Source: Gallibacterium genomosp. 1 (GTDB taxonomy: Bacteria > Pseudomonadota > Gammaproteobacteria > Enterobacterales > Pasteurellaceae). Taken from it: a stretch of 64,000 bases of DNA. Where the stretch lies: assembly GCF_000771875.1 (NCBI RefSeq), contig NZ_JPXX01000023.1, positions 32,240 through 96,239 on the forward strand, read 5' to 3'. Position 1 is the stretch's first letter. Each line of letters begins with the position of its first letter. The position numbers and the translations under genes are program-made. Of the stretch, positions 44,145 to 52,439 are shown one piece after another. The notes beneath the pieces were generated by a model, which saw only the letters and a list, made by a program, of their open reading frames with translations, searched no databases and had not been told where the DNA came from.

Positions 44145-45059
44145 ATGAGCGAACTGGTGGATTTATCTAAATTAGCCTATCCCAAGGTTTTAGAGGAGCT
44201 AGATTTTGAGCAACTACTGGCAGAGCGTAAAGCGGCATTTATCGCCCTTTATCCTGCGGAAAAACAAGATTATTGGCGTGCCGTACTGGCATTAGAAAGT
44301 GAGCCAATCAATAAATTACTGCAGGAAAATGTGTATCTCCAACTGCTGGAACGCAACCGCATTAACGAAGCGGCGAAAGCCACAATGCTGGCTTATGCTA
44401 CAGGGTCAGATTTAGATGTCATCGCCGCCAATTTTAACGTGCAACGGCTGATTATTCAGCCAGCCGATCACAGCGTCAGCCCACCCATTGAAGAAATCAA
44501 AGAAAGCGACACCGAACTTCGGCTGCGTTGCCAATTAGCTTTTGAAAGCCTCTCAGTGGCAGGTCCGAAATCGGCTTATATGTTCCACGCCCTTTCTGCC
44601 CACGCGGGCGTGGCTGATGTTTCTGTAACCTCGCCTCAGCCCGCCCACGTGAGTGTAACCATCTTAGCCCGCGACGGCAAAGGCACCGCAGAGGAAAGCA
44701 TACTCAATGCCGTGCGGGAACGCCTTAATGATGAAAACGTTCGCCCTGTTGCGGATCGTGTCACGGTGCAAAGTGCGGTTATTCAAGACTACCAAATTCA
44801 AGCCAAACTGCACCTTTACCGCGGGCCAGAATATGAACCCATTAAACAAGCCGCAACCGTCAGCATTGAAAAATATACCCAAGAACGCCGCCGTTTAGGG
44901 CGAGATATCACCCTATCGGGCATTTATGCCGCCTTACACATTGAAGGTGTACAACGGGTGGAATTGCTTCAACCGCAAGCGGATATTGTGCTACCCAACC
45001 ACAAAGCAGGCTACTGCACAAGCATTCATTTAGAACTGGTCACCGCTGATGATTATTGA
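44145..45059 (+). CDS. Baseplate assembly protein J (P2 gpJ-like)
   Basis: Wedge protein of the baseplate J family, 304 residues. It starts SELVDLSKLAYPKVLEELDFEQLLAERK, a common beginning in this family, and contains ATGSDLDVIAANFNVQRL near residue 85 and AGPKSAYMFHALSAHAGVADVSVTSP near 145. A Hin-type uptake sequence lies inside it at 44771-44779. It overlaps the gpI gene by 11 bases. Confidence 0.92.
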   Translation: MSELVDLSKLAYPKVLEELDFEQLLAERKAAFIALYPAEKQDYWRAVLALESEPINKLLQENVYLQLLERNRINEAAKATMLAYATGSDLDVIAANFNVQRLIIQPADHSVSPPIEEIKESDTELRLRCQLAFESLSVAGPKSAYMFHALSAHAGVADVSVTSPQPAHVSVTILARDGKGTAEESILNAVRERLNDENVRPVADRVTVQSAVIQDYQIQAKLHLYRGPEYEPIKQAATVSIEKYTQERRRLGRDITLSGIYAALHIEGVQRVELLQPQADIVLPNHKAGYCTSIHLELVTADDY

Positions 45060-45606
45060 TAAAAACATTCCAAAAATTACACCGCTCTTGCCCGTTGGCT
45101 CAAGCGAATTAGAACGTAAAGCCGCCGAAGTGCTGCAAGAGGCAGTGCGGAATCCCATCATTATTGCGGATTTAATCAACCCCGATCGCTGCCCAGAAAA
45201 ATTTTTGCCCTACCTTGCTTGGGCGTTTTCGGTGGATAAATGGGACGAAAATTGGAGTGCGGAAGTGAAACGCATTGCCATTAAACAATCCTTTTTTATC
45301 CACAAACACAAAGGCACCATTGGCGCGATTAAACGGGTGGTTGAACCCATTGGCTATTTGGTTGAGCTAAAAGAATGGTTTCAAACCCAACCGCAAGGCG
45401 TGGCTGGCACATTTAGCCTAACGATCGAAGTATCAGAAACGGGCTTAAACGAACAAACTTACAACGAACTGGTGCGATTAATTAATGACGTTAAACCTGT
45501 CTCACGGCATTTAACCCATCTTGCGATTGCAATCTCACCAACAGGCAAAATGCATTTTTTTATCGGACAAAATGCCGGTGAAATTCTCACTGTTTACCCC
45601 CAATAA
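45049..45606 (+). CDS. Tail protein I (P2 gpI-like)
   Basis: Baseplate protein of 185 residues. The family features are LLPVGSSELERKAAEVLQEAVRN near residues 13-35, CPEKFLPYLAWAFSVDKWDENWS near 49-71, and RIAIKQSFFIHKHKGTIGAIKRVVEPIG near 76-103. It follows gpJ with an 11-base overlap and precedes the tail fibre by nine bases, in P2 order. Confidence 0.92.
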   Translation: MIIDKNIPKITPLLPVGSSELERKAAEVLQEAVRNPIIIADLINPDRCPEKFLPYLAWAFSVDKWDENWSAEVKRIAIKQSFFIHKHKGTIGAIKRVVEPIGYLVELKEWFQTQPQGVAGTFSLTIEVSETGLNEQTYNELVRLINDVKPVSRHLTHLAIAISPTGKMHFFIGQNAGEILTVYPQ

Positions 45607-45615
45607 GGAACGTTT

Positions 45616-47871
45616 ATGGCAAAGCAATATTATTCCGTGCTCACCGATTACGGCACACAAGTCATCGCCCAAGCTATTGCACACAAGCAACCCTTGCAAA
45701 TTATGCAAATGGCAGTGGGCGATGGCAACGGGCAGGCAACCACACCAAGCCAACGCCTCACAGCATTGGTGCGAGAAGTGCATCGTGCCAATGTCAGTGC
45801 TATCTCTGTTGATCCTCGCAATAACAAACAAATTATTTTTGAATTAACAATCCCTGAAAATGTCGGGGGATTTTGGATAAGAGAAATGGGGATTTTTGAT
45901 CATCAAAATCGCCTTGTGGCTTATGCCAACTGCCCAGACAGCTTTAAGCCACAACTAGAAAGTGGCAGCGGCAAAGTGCAAGTGGTGCGAATGATTTTGT
46001 TGGTTAGCTCATCGGACGCCATTACGCTTAAGGTGGATGACAGCGTGATTTTTGTTACCCGCAGCCAACTCACCCCGCAACAAATCACCGCCACTAGCCA
46101 AAACGCCGTGGAGGAAACGGGCCACAGCCACGAAATCGACAAAGCAAGCACAAGCCAAGCGGGTATTGTGCAACTCACCAACGCCACCGATAGCGAAGCA
46201 GAAACCCTAGGGCTCACCGCCAAAGCGGGGAAAACGTTGAAAGGGCTGATTGATGCCTTAACCCGCAATCTGAGTAACTATATCCCCAACAGCAAAAAAT
46301 CTGACGCGGTCACTTCGCCAAGCTCTGACACCATCGCCACAAGCTTTGCCGCTAAAACCGCCTATGACAAAGCAATTGAGGCGGATAATCACGCCGAAAG
46401 TGCTTACAATTTGGCTGAAAGCAAACAATCCCCTGCCACAACATTAGCTGGCTATGGGATTGGTGATTTTAAGGTGGGGACATCCACCGGTGATGCCAAT
46501 GATTGCAAGATTGACGGCAATTATTATTTTGCCAGCGGGCAAAATTTACCGAGTGCGGGGGCGTGGCATATTGCGGCGATGAGTGGCGGACAAACTAACG
46601 CTATCCGACAAATTGCCCACAAAGCCAATGAGAGCAAGGTTCAAACCCGTTATTTTAACGGCACGTCTTGGAGCGCGTGGAAAGAGGTGGGCGGTGATGG
46701 GGTGCCTGTTGGCTCTGTTGTTGCATTTCCTGTAGCGGTGCAAAATCCGCACGGATTTTTACGCTGTGACGGCTCAAGTTTTGGACAGGAAACTTATCCC
46801 GCCCTTTATCAAGCCTTAGGGGTGAACACATTGCCCGACCTGCGTCGCTCTGATGTGGGAATGACGGCGTATTTTGCCACCGACAATATCCCCGAAGGCT
46901 GGATTGCCTTTGATGACATTGAAGAGCAGGTGAGCGAACAGGCTTATCCCGAACTGTATCGTCACCTTGTGGCGAAATATGGCAGCCTTTCCGCCGTGCC
47001 GAAAGCGAAAGACCGCTTTATTCGTAACGCGGGGGCATTGCTTGCGGTGGGTGAGGTGCAACAAGACGCCCTTCAAGACCACTTTCACTATATTCCTACC
47101 GAAGCAGGGGGCGATTATCAAGCCGAGAAAGGTATCACTATCGTCATTCGCGATAGTGATACCACCAATGTGGTGCCAGGTGCGTTTAAGCCTGCACAAC
47201 AAGGCAGGGTGCAGGCAAACAACTCGGCGGTCGCCGATGGGGCAAGGGCAAAAACCTACCTTGCTTCTACGAAGGATACGACAGAGAAAGATACGCGAAC
47301 TGCGGAAGAAACTCGCCCGAAATCCCTTGTTCTCAAACTCTGCATTAAAGCACAAAACACCCTCGATGGGGTGCAGTTTTGGATTAAAGCCTTTGGCAAT
47401 GTGAGCAATGCGGGTGAGCTTGAGGTGAGTCGCTTAGCTCAAGATATGCAACAGGTGAGGTTGGAAAAAGCGGACATTTCGCATACGCATACCGCAAGTG
47501 ATATAACGGATTTTGATACAGGGGTGGATAACCGTATCGCACAATTATTTACTTACCAAAAAATAGGTAATTTTGAAGTACGCAAATATCCCGATGGCAC
47601 GATGATACAAACTTGTCGTGATAGACAAGCTTCGAGACGAACATCGAATAATCAATTGTTTTCTCTGACTTTGCCAGTTGCATTTATAAGATACCCAGTT
47701 GTTAGTGCCACTATTGAAGAAAACGTAGCATTAAATACTGCAAGAGATGATACCTATATATCATTAAAACAAATCTCAAGAACCAAAATTCAGTACGGCA
47801 TCTTAGATGATGGAAGTTTATATCAGACAATAGATTGTGTACATATTATAGCGATTGGACGCTGGAAATAA
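45616..47871 (+). CDS. Tail fibre protein (P2 gpH-like)
   Basis: Receptor-binding fibre, 751 residues. Residues 1-150 are the conserved tail-attachment domain (YYSVLTDYGTQVIAQAIAHKQPL, then GGFWIREMGIFD). Repetitive shaft sequence follows, with a tail-collar domain (GSVVAFPVAVQNPHGFLRCDGSSF near 375) and a second collar-like unit near 415. The last 100 residues (from about position 47,555) change to AT-rich sequence with different codon use, as if the receptor-binding tip had been exchanged. Host range should depend on that tip. Confidence 0.9.
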   Translation: MAKQYYSVLTDYGTQVIAQAIAHKQPLQIMQMAVGDGNGQATTPSQRLTALVREVHRANVSAISVDPRNNKQIIFELTIPENVGGFWIREMGIFDHQNRLVAYANCPDSFKPQLESGSGKVQVVRMILLVSSSDAITLKVDDSVIFVTRSQLTPQQITATSQNAVEETGHSHEIDKASTSQAGIVQLTNATDSEAETLGLTAKAGKTLKGLIDALTRNLSNYIPNSKKSDAVTSPSSDTIATSFAAKTAYDKAIEADNHAESAYNLAESKQSPATTLAGYGIGDFKVGTSTGDANDCKIDGNYYFASGQNLPSAGAWHIAAMSGGQTNAIRQIAHKANESKVQTRYFNGTSWSAWKEVGGDGVPVGSVVAFPVAVQNPHGFLRCDGSSFGQETYPALYQALGVNTLPDLRRSDVGMTAYFATDNIPEGWIAFDDIEEQVSEQAYPELYRHLVAKYGSLSAVPKAKDRFIRNAGALLAVGEVQQDALQDHFHYIPTEAGGDYQAEKGITIVIRDSDTTNVVPGAFKPAQQGRVQANNSAVADGARAKTYLASTKDTTEKDTRTAEETRPKSLVLKLCIKAQNTLDGVQFWIKAFGNVSNAGELEVSRLAQDMQQVRLEKADISHTHTASDITDFDTGVDNRIAQLFTYQKIGNFEVRKYPDGTMIQTCRDRQASRRTSNNQLFSLTLPVAFIRYPVVSATIEENVALNTARDDTYISLKQISRTKIQYGILDDGSLYQTIDCVHIIAIGRWK

Positions 47872-47880
47872 GGATAGAAT

Positions 47881-48519
47881 ATGAAAATTTATTATAAAGA
47901 TGGGTTTTATCACGACACCGCCCCCGAGGGTTCAGTAGAAATTAGCGAAGAAACGTACCGCACTTTACTTATTGGGCAAAGTGAGGGAAAACAGATTATC
48001 CCCGATGAGCGGGGCTACCCCGTTTTGATTGAGCCACAACCAAGCCCTTATCACCGATTGCAAGGGGGAAAATGGGTGATGGATGAGGCAAGACAAGGGG
48101 AACGGCTCAGCGAACAGCGAAATCAAGTGCGGTCAAAAATTAATGCCAAACGAGATAACTGTGTTGATGGCGGCGTGTATGTGCCAGAAATCGGCAAATG
48201 GGTGGATACAGATGAAAAAGGGCGTGCCACCTTGGTAGAAATCAAAGCGGATTTTGACTTAAACGGCAAAACGGAAGAAAACGGCGAGCCACGTATTTTC
48301 ACCCTGATTTGTGCGGATAACACGGCAGAGCCGTTAGATTTTGACAAATTCAAAGCGGTGTGGAATGCGGCGAAAACGCTCAAAGAAAAAATGTTTGAAA
48401 ACGCCTATATGCACAAAATTTTGTTAGAACAAGCGGAAAATCCGCTTGAGTATGACTGGTCGATCGGCTGGTCACAAACCTATGAGGAATACCAAAATGA
48501 GCAAGAAAAATCCATTTAA
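47881..48519 (+). CDS. Tail fibre assembly protein (P2 gpG-like)
   Basis: Chaperone for tail fibre folding, 212 residues. It begins MKIYYKDGFYHDTAPEGSVEISEETYRTLL, typical of fibre assembly proteins in this position, and ends with a WSIGWSQTYEEYQNEQ tail. A Hin-type uptake sequence is at 48125-48133 in the middle of the gene. The last 23 bases overlap the next small gene. Confidence 0.85.
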   Translation: MKIYYKDGFYHDTAPEGSVEISEETYRTLLIGQSEGKQIIPDERGYPVLIEPQPSPYHRLQGGKWVMDEARQGERLSEQRNQVRSKINAKRDNCVDGGVYVPEIGKWVDTDEKGRATLVEIKADFDLNGKTEENGEPRIFTLICADNTAEPLDFDKFKAVWNAAKTLKEKMFENAYMHKILLEQAENPLEYDWSIGWSQTYEEYQNEQEKSI

Positions 48520-48766
48520 AACGTGGGGCTATCACGTTTTGATTGCCCTCGACCAACTTTGCAACGCCTTAACGGGCGGTGGGGCAGATGAAACCTTTTC
48601 CAGCCGTTGTTACCGCCGAGCCGTGTTAGAGAGCAAGCCCAAAGCCCGCTGGCGGTTTTGGTTTCGGCTAGTGAATGGGCTATTTTTCGACAAAGACCAT
48701 TGCAAAACCGCCTATGAAAGCGAGGTGAAACGGCGGCAATATCCGGAGGATTTTCAATTAAGTTAA
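48497..48766 (+). CDS. Conserved small phage protein
   Basis: Protein of 89 residues, start ATG at 48497 (protein MSKKNPFKTWGYHVLIALD). An earlier in-frame ATG at 48446 lies deeper in the fibre assembly gene. Dense in aromatic and basic residues (KPKARWRFWFRLVNGLFF), with a short central ADETFSSRCYRRAV motif. I have an impression of similar proteins beside fibre genes in other Pasteurellaceae phages, but know no function. A perfect bidirectional terminator follows. Confidence 0.75.
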   Translation: MSKKNPFKTWGYHVLIALDQLCNALTGGGADETFSSRCYRRAVLESKPKARWRFWFRLVNGLFFDKDHCKTAYESEVKRRQYPEDFQLS

Positions 48767-48768
48767 GT

Positions 48769-48794
48769 AAAAAAGCGGAATATTCCGCTTTTTA
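48769..48794. terminator. Bidirectional terminator between fibre unit and mazEF
   Basis: Perfect 22-base palindrome: AAAAGCGGAA (48771-48780) with TATTCCGCTTTT, so the arms pair base for base and both ends carry A or T runs. It separates the rightward fibre unit from the leftward toxin-antitoxin pair. Confidence 0.88.
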
Positions 48795-48795
48795 T

Positions 48796-49128
48796 TTAAA
48801 GATTTAATAGCAGTGCGATTTTTTGCCGAATTTCCGCTAATTCATCAAGAGCAATTTTGCCTTTAAACTCCGCTTTTCGTACACGCCAGTCAAGACTTTT
48901 AATTTGATCCGATAACACCACATTTTTTGGCGTACCGTCAATGGATACCTCAAAAGGATAACCTTTAATTTTCGTTGTGAGTGGGCAGCAAATTAATAAA
49001 CTGGTTAAGTGATTATAGGCTTTAGGGCTCAGTACCACCGCTGGGCGATGACCTGCTTGTTCGTGTCCTGCTTGTGGGGTGAAATTCAACCAAATAATAT
49101 CGCCCACATCTGGAATATATTCCTTCAT
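48796..49128 (-). CDS. MazF/PemK-family endoribonuclease toxin
   Basis: Toxin of a type II toxin-antitoxin pair, 110 residues. The family pattern is clear: YIPDVGDIIWLNFTPQAGHEQAGHRPAVVLSPKAYN at residues 3-38 and the late VVLSDQIKSLDWRVRKAEF. It would cleave mRNA at specific short sites. The ATG overlaps the antitoxin stop by one base (TGATG), as in most mazEF pairs. It most resembles ChpB-type members. It reads leftward, inside the otherwise rightward tail block, so it is an insertion of cargo into the phage. Confidence 0.92.
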   Translation of the reverse strand: MKEYIPDVGDIIWLNFTPQAGHEQAGHRPAVVLSPKAYNHLTSLLICCPLTTKIKGYPFEVSIDGTPKNVVLSDQIKSLDWRVRKAEFKGKIALDELAEIRQKIALLLNL

Positions 49129-49364
49129 CACCACTCCCCGCCTTCTGCCTCACCAAAATCCACTTCTTGGTGTAAATTGTCAGGGTGAATATTGGCAAGC
49201 AATTGGGTTAAAGAGGGTTGTTGTGGCAGCGGGGCAATAATAATTTTGCCATTTTCCACCTGCATATCTACTAGGTGATCCACATTCAATTGCAATTCCG
49301 AAAGCACCGGTGCAGGAATGCGAATGCCCACACTGTTCCCCCATTTTTTTATTGTTAGTTGCAT
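49128..49364 (-). CDS. MazE-family antitoxin
   Basis: Antitoxin of 78 residues with an N-terminal AbrB/SpoVT swapped-hairpin DNA-binding domain (MQLTIKKWGNSVGIRIPAPVLSELQLN). The acidic C-terminal tail (DNLHQEVDFGEAEGGEW) should wrap the toxin. It would autoregulate the operon. AGGAG stands ahead of the ATG. It also serves as an addiction factor for the prophage if active. Confidence 0.92.
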   Translation of the reverse strand: MQLTIKKWGNSVGIRIPAPVLSELQLNVDHLVDMQVENGKIIIAPLPQQPSLTQLLANIHPDNLHQEVDFGEAEGGEW

Positions 49365-49443
49365 AAATTTCTCCTAATAAATGTTTATACATTGTATAAT
49401 TTTACTTTCAGTAAAGCAATCTCATTATGTCATCTTATTTCTC

Positions 49444-49463
49444 TGTCATATTTCAATTCACAC
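49444..49463. promoter_or_regulatory. Late-promoter activator site (Ogr-like), copy 3
   Basis: TGT (49444-49446), 13 bases, ACAC (49460-49463), with the site centre 87 bases ahead of the sheath start codon. Same spacing as the copies at 34034 and 43082. It lies between the leftward mazEF pair and the sheath-tube unit. Confidence 0.55.
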
Positions 49464-49540
49464 TCGCAATAAATAGCGGGTCATTTTTTCCCGTTGCACA
49501 ATAGCCCTAAATTTAATCAACCTCACCAAAAGGGCTATTT

Positions 49541-50749
49541 ATGGACTACTTACACGGCGTGCGGGTCATCGAAATCAACGAGGGAACACGCACAATCAAA
49601 ACTCCGTCCACGGCGGTGATTGGGATTGTTTGTACCGCAAATGATGCTGATGCCGAGGCTTATCCACTTAACACCCCTGTTTTACTCACCAACCCACTGG
49701 CTGGCATTGCCAAAGCAGGCACGCAAGGCACGCTGGCGAAAACCTTAAAAGCCATTAGCAACCAAGTGAACACCCTCACGGTAGTGGTGCGGGTGGAACA
49801 AGCCATTGCCGAAGAAGGCGATGACAGCGACGGGGAAAAACAAAAAGCCGCCGACGGCAAAACCACCGCCAATATTATCGGCACGGTTACCGAAAGCGGG
49901 CAATACACGGGCTTAAAAGCCTTGTTGGTTGCTCAGGCAAAATTAGGTGTGAAACCGCGTATTTTGGGCGTGCCTTATTTAGATAACAAAGAGGTTGCTA
50001 CTGAACTTGCAGGGATCGCGAAAAAACTCAATGCCTTTGCCTATGTTTCCGCCCACAACTGCTACACCAAAGAGCAAGCCGTTACTTATCAGAAAAACTT
50101 TGGCCAACGTGAAGTGATGGTGATCCACGGTGATTTTGCCGCCTTTGACGTAACCCGCAAACGCACAGAAACGGAAAGTGCGGTGGCAAATGCCCTTGGA
50201 TTGCGTGCTTACCTAGATAAAACCATTGGCTGGCATAAAGCCATTTCTAATGTGGTAGTTGAGGGCGTAAGCGGTGTAACCCGTGATATTACCTTTGATA
50301 TTCAAGACACCAGCACCGATGCCAACTATCTCAACGAACACAAAATCACCGTGCCGATTAATTTCAACGGCTACCGCTTATGGGGTTCTCGCACCTGTTC
50401 TGACGACCCGTTATTCCAGTTTGAGAATTACACCCGTACGGCACAGATTTTGCGTGATACCATTGCCGACGCTCACGCGTGGGCGATTGATAAGCCAATG
50501 ACTCCCGCACTAATTAAAGACATTATTGAGGGCGTGAATGCTAAGTTTCGTGAGCTGAAAGCCTTAGGCTACATTGTGGATGCGAAAGCCTGGTATGACG
50601 CGGAAATCAACGACAAAGACACGTTAAAAGCGGGCAAATTGTACATTGATTATGATTACACCCCCGTGCCACCGTTGGAAAATCTTAATTTCCGTCAGCG
50701 TATCACCGATCGTTATTTAGCGGATTACGCCGCGAAAATCACTGCATAA
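49541..50749 (+). CDS. Tail sheath protein (P2 FI-like)
   Basis: Contractile sheath subunit, 402 residues. Typical sequences are YLHGVRVIEINEGTRTIKTPSTAVIGIVCTA at the start, GVPYLDNKEVATELAGIAKKLNAFAYVSAHN near residue 145, and FNGYRLWGSRTCSDDPLFQFENYTRTAQILRDTI near 272-305. It is the first gene of the sheath-tube-E unit and is followed after nine bases by the tube gene. A Hin-type uptake sequence is at 50176-50184. Confidence 0.94.
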   Translation: MDYLHGVRVIEINEGTRTIKTPSTAVIGIVCTANDADAEAYPLNTPVLLTNPLAGIAKAGTQGTLAKTLKAISNQVNTLTVVVRVEQAIAEEGDDSDGEKQKAADGKTTANIIGTVTESGQYTGLKALLVAQAKLGVKPRILGVPYLDNKEVATELAGIAKKLNAFAYVSAHNCYTKEQAVTYQKNFGQREVMVIHGDFAAFDVTRKRTETESAVANALGLRAYLDKTIGWHKAISNVVVEGVSGVTRDITFDIQDTSTDANYLNEHKITVPINFNGYRLWGSRTCSDDPLFQFENYTRTAQILRDTIADAHAWAIDKPMTPALIKDIIEGVNAKFRELKALGYIVDAKAWYDAEINDKDTLKAGKLYIDYDYTPVPPLENLNFRQRITDRYLADYAAKITA

Positions 50750-50758
50750 GGAGTAACT

Positions 50759-51268
50759 ATGGCTTTACCGCGTAAATTAAAATTGATGAACCTATTCCAA
50801 GATGGTGTAGGTTACAAAGGCGAAGTGACCGAAGTGAACTTGCCGAAATTGGCAATTAAAACCGAAGATTACCGTGCAGGCGGAATGCTGGGCGATGTTG
50901 CCATCGATCTCGGCATTGAAAAGCTGGAAATGGAAGTGAAATTCGGCGGTTTAATGGTCGAGATGAAAGAATTTTTTGGCAGCCCAAATATTGATGGCGT
51001 GGCATTACGTTATGCGGGATCTTACCAGCGAGAGGACACAGGCGAAGTGGAAGCCGTGGAAGTGGTGACCCGTGGGCGTTACACCGAAATTGACGGTGGT
51101 TCATCAAAAGCGGGCGATGACACAGAAGAAACCTATAAAGCCGCATTGACCTATTACAAACTGATTGTTAACGGCAAAGACTTAATCGAAATTGATTTAA
51201 TCAATGATCTTTATGTGGTGAACGGCAAAGACAGACTTGCCGTTCACCGCAAAGCCCTTGGTTTATAA
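50759..51268 (+). CDS. Tail tube protein (P2 FII-like)
   Basis: Major tube subunit, 169 residues. It has the usual beginning MALPRKLKLMNLFQDGVGYKGEV and the conserved YYKLIVNGKDLIEIDLINDLYVVNGKDRL near the end. It forms the inner tail tube around which the sheath contracts. AAGGAG precedes the ATG. A terminator-like hairpin follows its stop. Confidence 0.94.
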   Translation: MALPRKLKLMNLFQDGVGYKGEVTEVNLPKLAIKTEDYRAGGMLGDVAIDLGIEKLEMEVKFGGLMVEMKEFFGSPNIDGVALRYAGSYQREDTGEVEAVEVVTRGRYTEIDGGSSKAGDDTEETYKAALTYYKLIVNGKDLIEIDLINDLYVVNGKDRLAVHRKALGL

Positions 51269-51281
51269 CAGACACACCACC

Positions 51282-51303
51282 GCCCCGCAAAGGGGCATTT
51301 TTT
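51282..51303 (+). terminator. Terminator after the tube gene
   Basis: Stem GCCCC (51282-51286) with GGGGC (51292-51296), loop GCAAA, then a T run. It would reduce expression of the E-U-D genes relative to sheath and tube. Confidence 0.75.
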
Positions 51304-51323
51304 GACTAATTAAAGGAAAAGAA

Positions 51324-51781
51324 ATGAAAAAAGCCAATCAAAATAGCAAACACGTTACTTTAACCCAAGCCCTTGTGCGTGGTGAAAAAGAAATCCGCGA
51401 AATCAGCGTGCTGAAACCCAACATTGCGGCGTTAAAAGGGCTGAAAATGTTTGATGTAATGCAAATGGACGTCGATGCCTATTGCCAGCTTCTGCCCCGC
51501 GTGACGTCACCCGCTTTAACCAAAGTGGAGGTGCTGAACCTTGACCCGATTGATTTCACCGCTCTTTGCTCGGAAGTGGTCGGTTTTTTCGTGAAAACCG
51601 AACCAACAGAAGCCACAATGGAAGCCTAGCCTCGTTGCTTATTCCTGCCACGGTGGAAGATGCCATTGCCGACATTGCCACTGTGTTCCACTGGCAACCC
51701 AACGTGTTTGACGAAATGGAGCTAGAAGAATTAATGCAATGGCGGGAAAAAGCCCGCGAACGGGCAGAATATCAAGAATAA
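51324..51781 (+). CDS. Tail chaperones E and E+E' (programmed -1 frameshift)
   Basis: Tail assembly chaperones equivalent to P2 E and E'. The zero-frame product E is 101 residues and stops at 51629. The overlapping -1 frame runs on to 51781 (…LASLLIPATVEDAIADIATVFHWQP…). The join is the slippery heptamer T TTT TTC at 51584-51590, placed in the correct zero-frame phase (codons GGT TTT TTC). The fusion would be 152 residues. P2 uses an equivalent heptamer, and the product ratio matters for tail assembly. The tape-measure gene, which E/E' should chaperone, is not adjacent here but 9 kb upstream. Confidence 0.92.
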
Positions 51782-51824
51782 AAGTGCGGTGCAAAATTTG
51801 CGAAAATTTCACCGCACTTTTATT
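51782..51824 (+). terminator. Inverted uptake-sequence pair acting as terminator
   Basis: AAGTGCGGT (51782-51790) and its complement ACCGCACTT (51811-51819) form a stem, with a T run after it. Pasteurellaceae often use paired uptake sequences as terminators. It begins immediately after the E' stop. Confidence 0.8.
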
Positions 51825-51836
51825 AAGGGAAACAGA

Positions 51837-51995
51837 ATGAAAGAAATCATTATTTTTTTATTATACTTTCTGACTATTTTCGCCATTTCTGGAATGGCAA
51901 CCTTTTTGATGTATCAAAAGCTAGACGGGTGGGACTGGCTGATTTTTATTTTAGTGTTACTACTCAATGCCAAAATTTCCGTTAAGCAGGAATAA
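51837..51995 (+). CDS. Small two-helix membrane protein
   Basis: Protein of 52 residues, start ATG at 51837 with AAGGGA eight bases upstream. Two hydrophobic helices (residues 3-23 and 32-45) leave almost no soluble part. It occupies the place where P2 has its tape-measure gene, between E' and U. I do not recognise it; a small moron with a membrane role is possible. An in-frame ATG at 51789 lies inside the terminator hairpin and is unlikely. Confidence 0.65.
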   Translation: MKEIIIFLLYFLTIFAISGMATFLMYQKLDGWDWLIFILVLLLNAKISVKQE

Positions 51996-51998
51996 ACA

Positions 51999-52439
51999 AT
52001 GCTACAAAACTTTGCAATGATGGCTTATGGCTTTTTTGTGTTTATGCGTGCCACTGTGCCATTTCAAGAAATGCAACGCACAGCCCAGTGGAGACACCCC
52101 ACTAACTCGGTGATTGGGCGAATGCCTAAAGCCCAGTTTGTGGGAAAGGAAAGCGAAAGCATCACCATTCAAGGGGTGTTAATGCCGAGTATCACAGGGG
52201 GCGAAATGAGCATCGCCACCTTAGAAGCTCTTGCTGAACAAGGCGAACCTTACCCATTAATTGATGGGGCAACATTTAGGGTGCTAGGTTGGTATGTGAT
52301 CGAAGAAATCAGTGAAACGCAATCGGTGTTTTTTGCTGATGGCAAAGCCCGCCGCATTGATTTTTCTATGAAGTTAAAACGCACTGATGATAGTCTGCTC
52401 GCTGAAATTGGTGATGTTGTGAAAGGATTAATCGCATAA
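51999..52439 (+). CDS. Tail protein U (P2 gpU-like)
   Basis: Tail assembly protein of 146 residues. It matches the gpU family: MLQNFAMMAYGFFVFMRATVPFQEMQRTAQWRHPTNSVIG at the start, FVGKESESITIQGVLMPSITGG near residue 44, and DGKARRIDFSMKLKR near 112. It shares one base (TAATG) with gene D. Confidence 0.9.
   Translation: MLQNFAMMAYGFFVFMRATVPFQEMQRTAQWRHPTNSVIGRMPKAQFVGKESESITIQGVLMPSITGGEMSIATLEALAEQGEPYPLIDGATFRVLGWYVIEEISETQSVFFADGKARRIDFSMKLKRTDDSLLAEIGDVVKGLIA

Noticed and set aside
46816..47355. 179-codon minus-strand frame and a 145-codon plus-strand frame (46967-47404) in the tail fibre gene
   Set aside because: Both are overlapping shadows of the fibre gene in its GC-rich part; the text is rich in cysteine, arginine and histidine and not protein-like.
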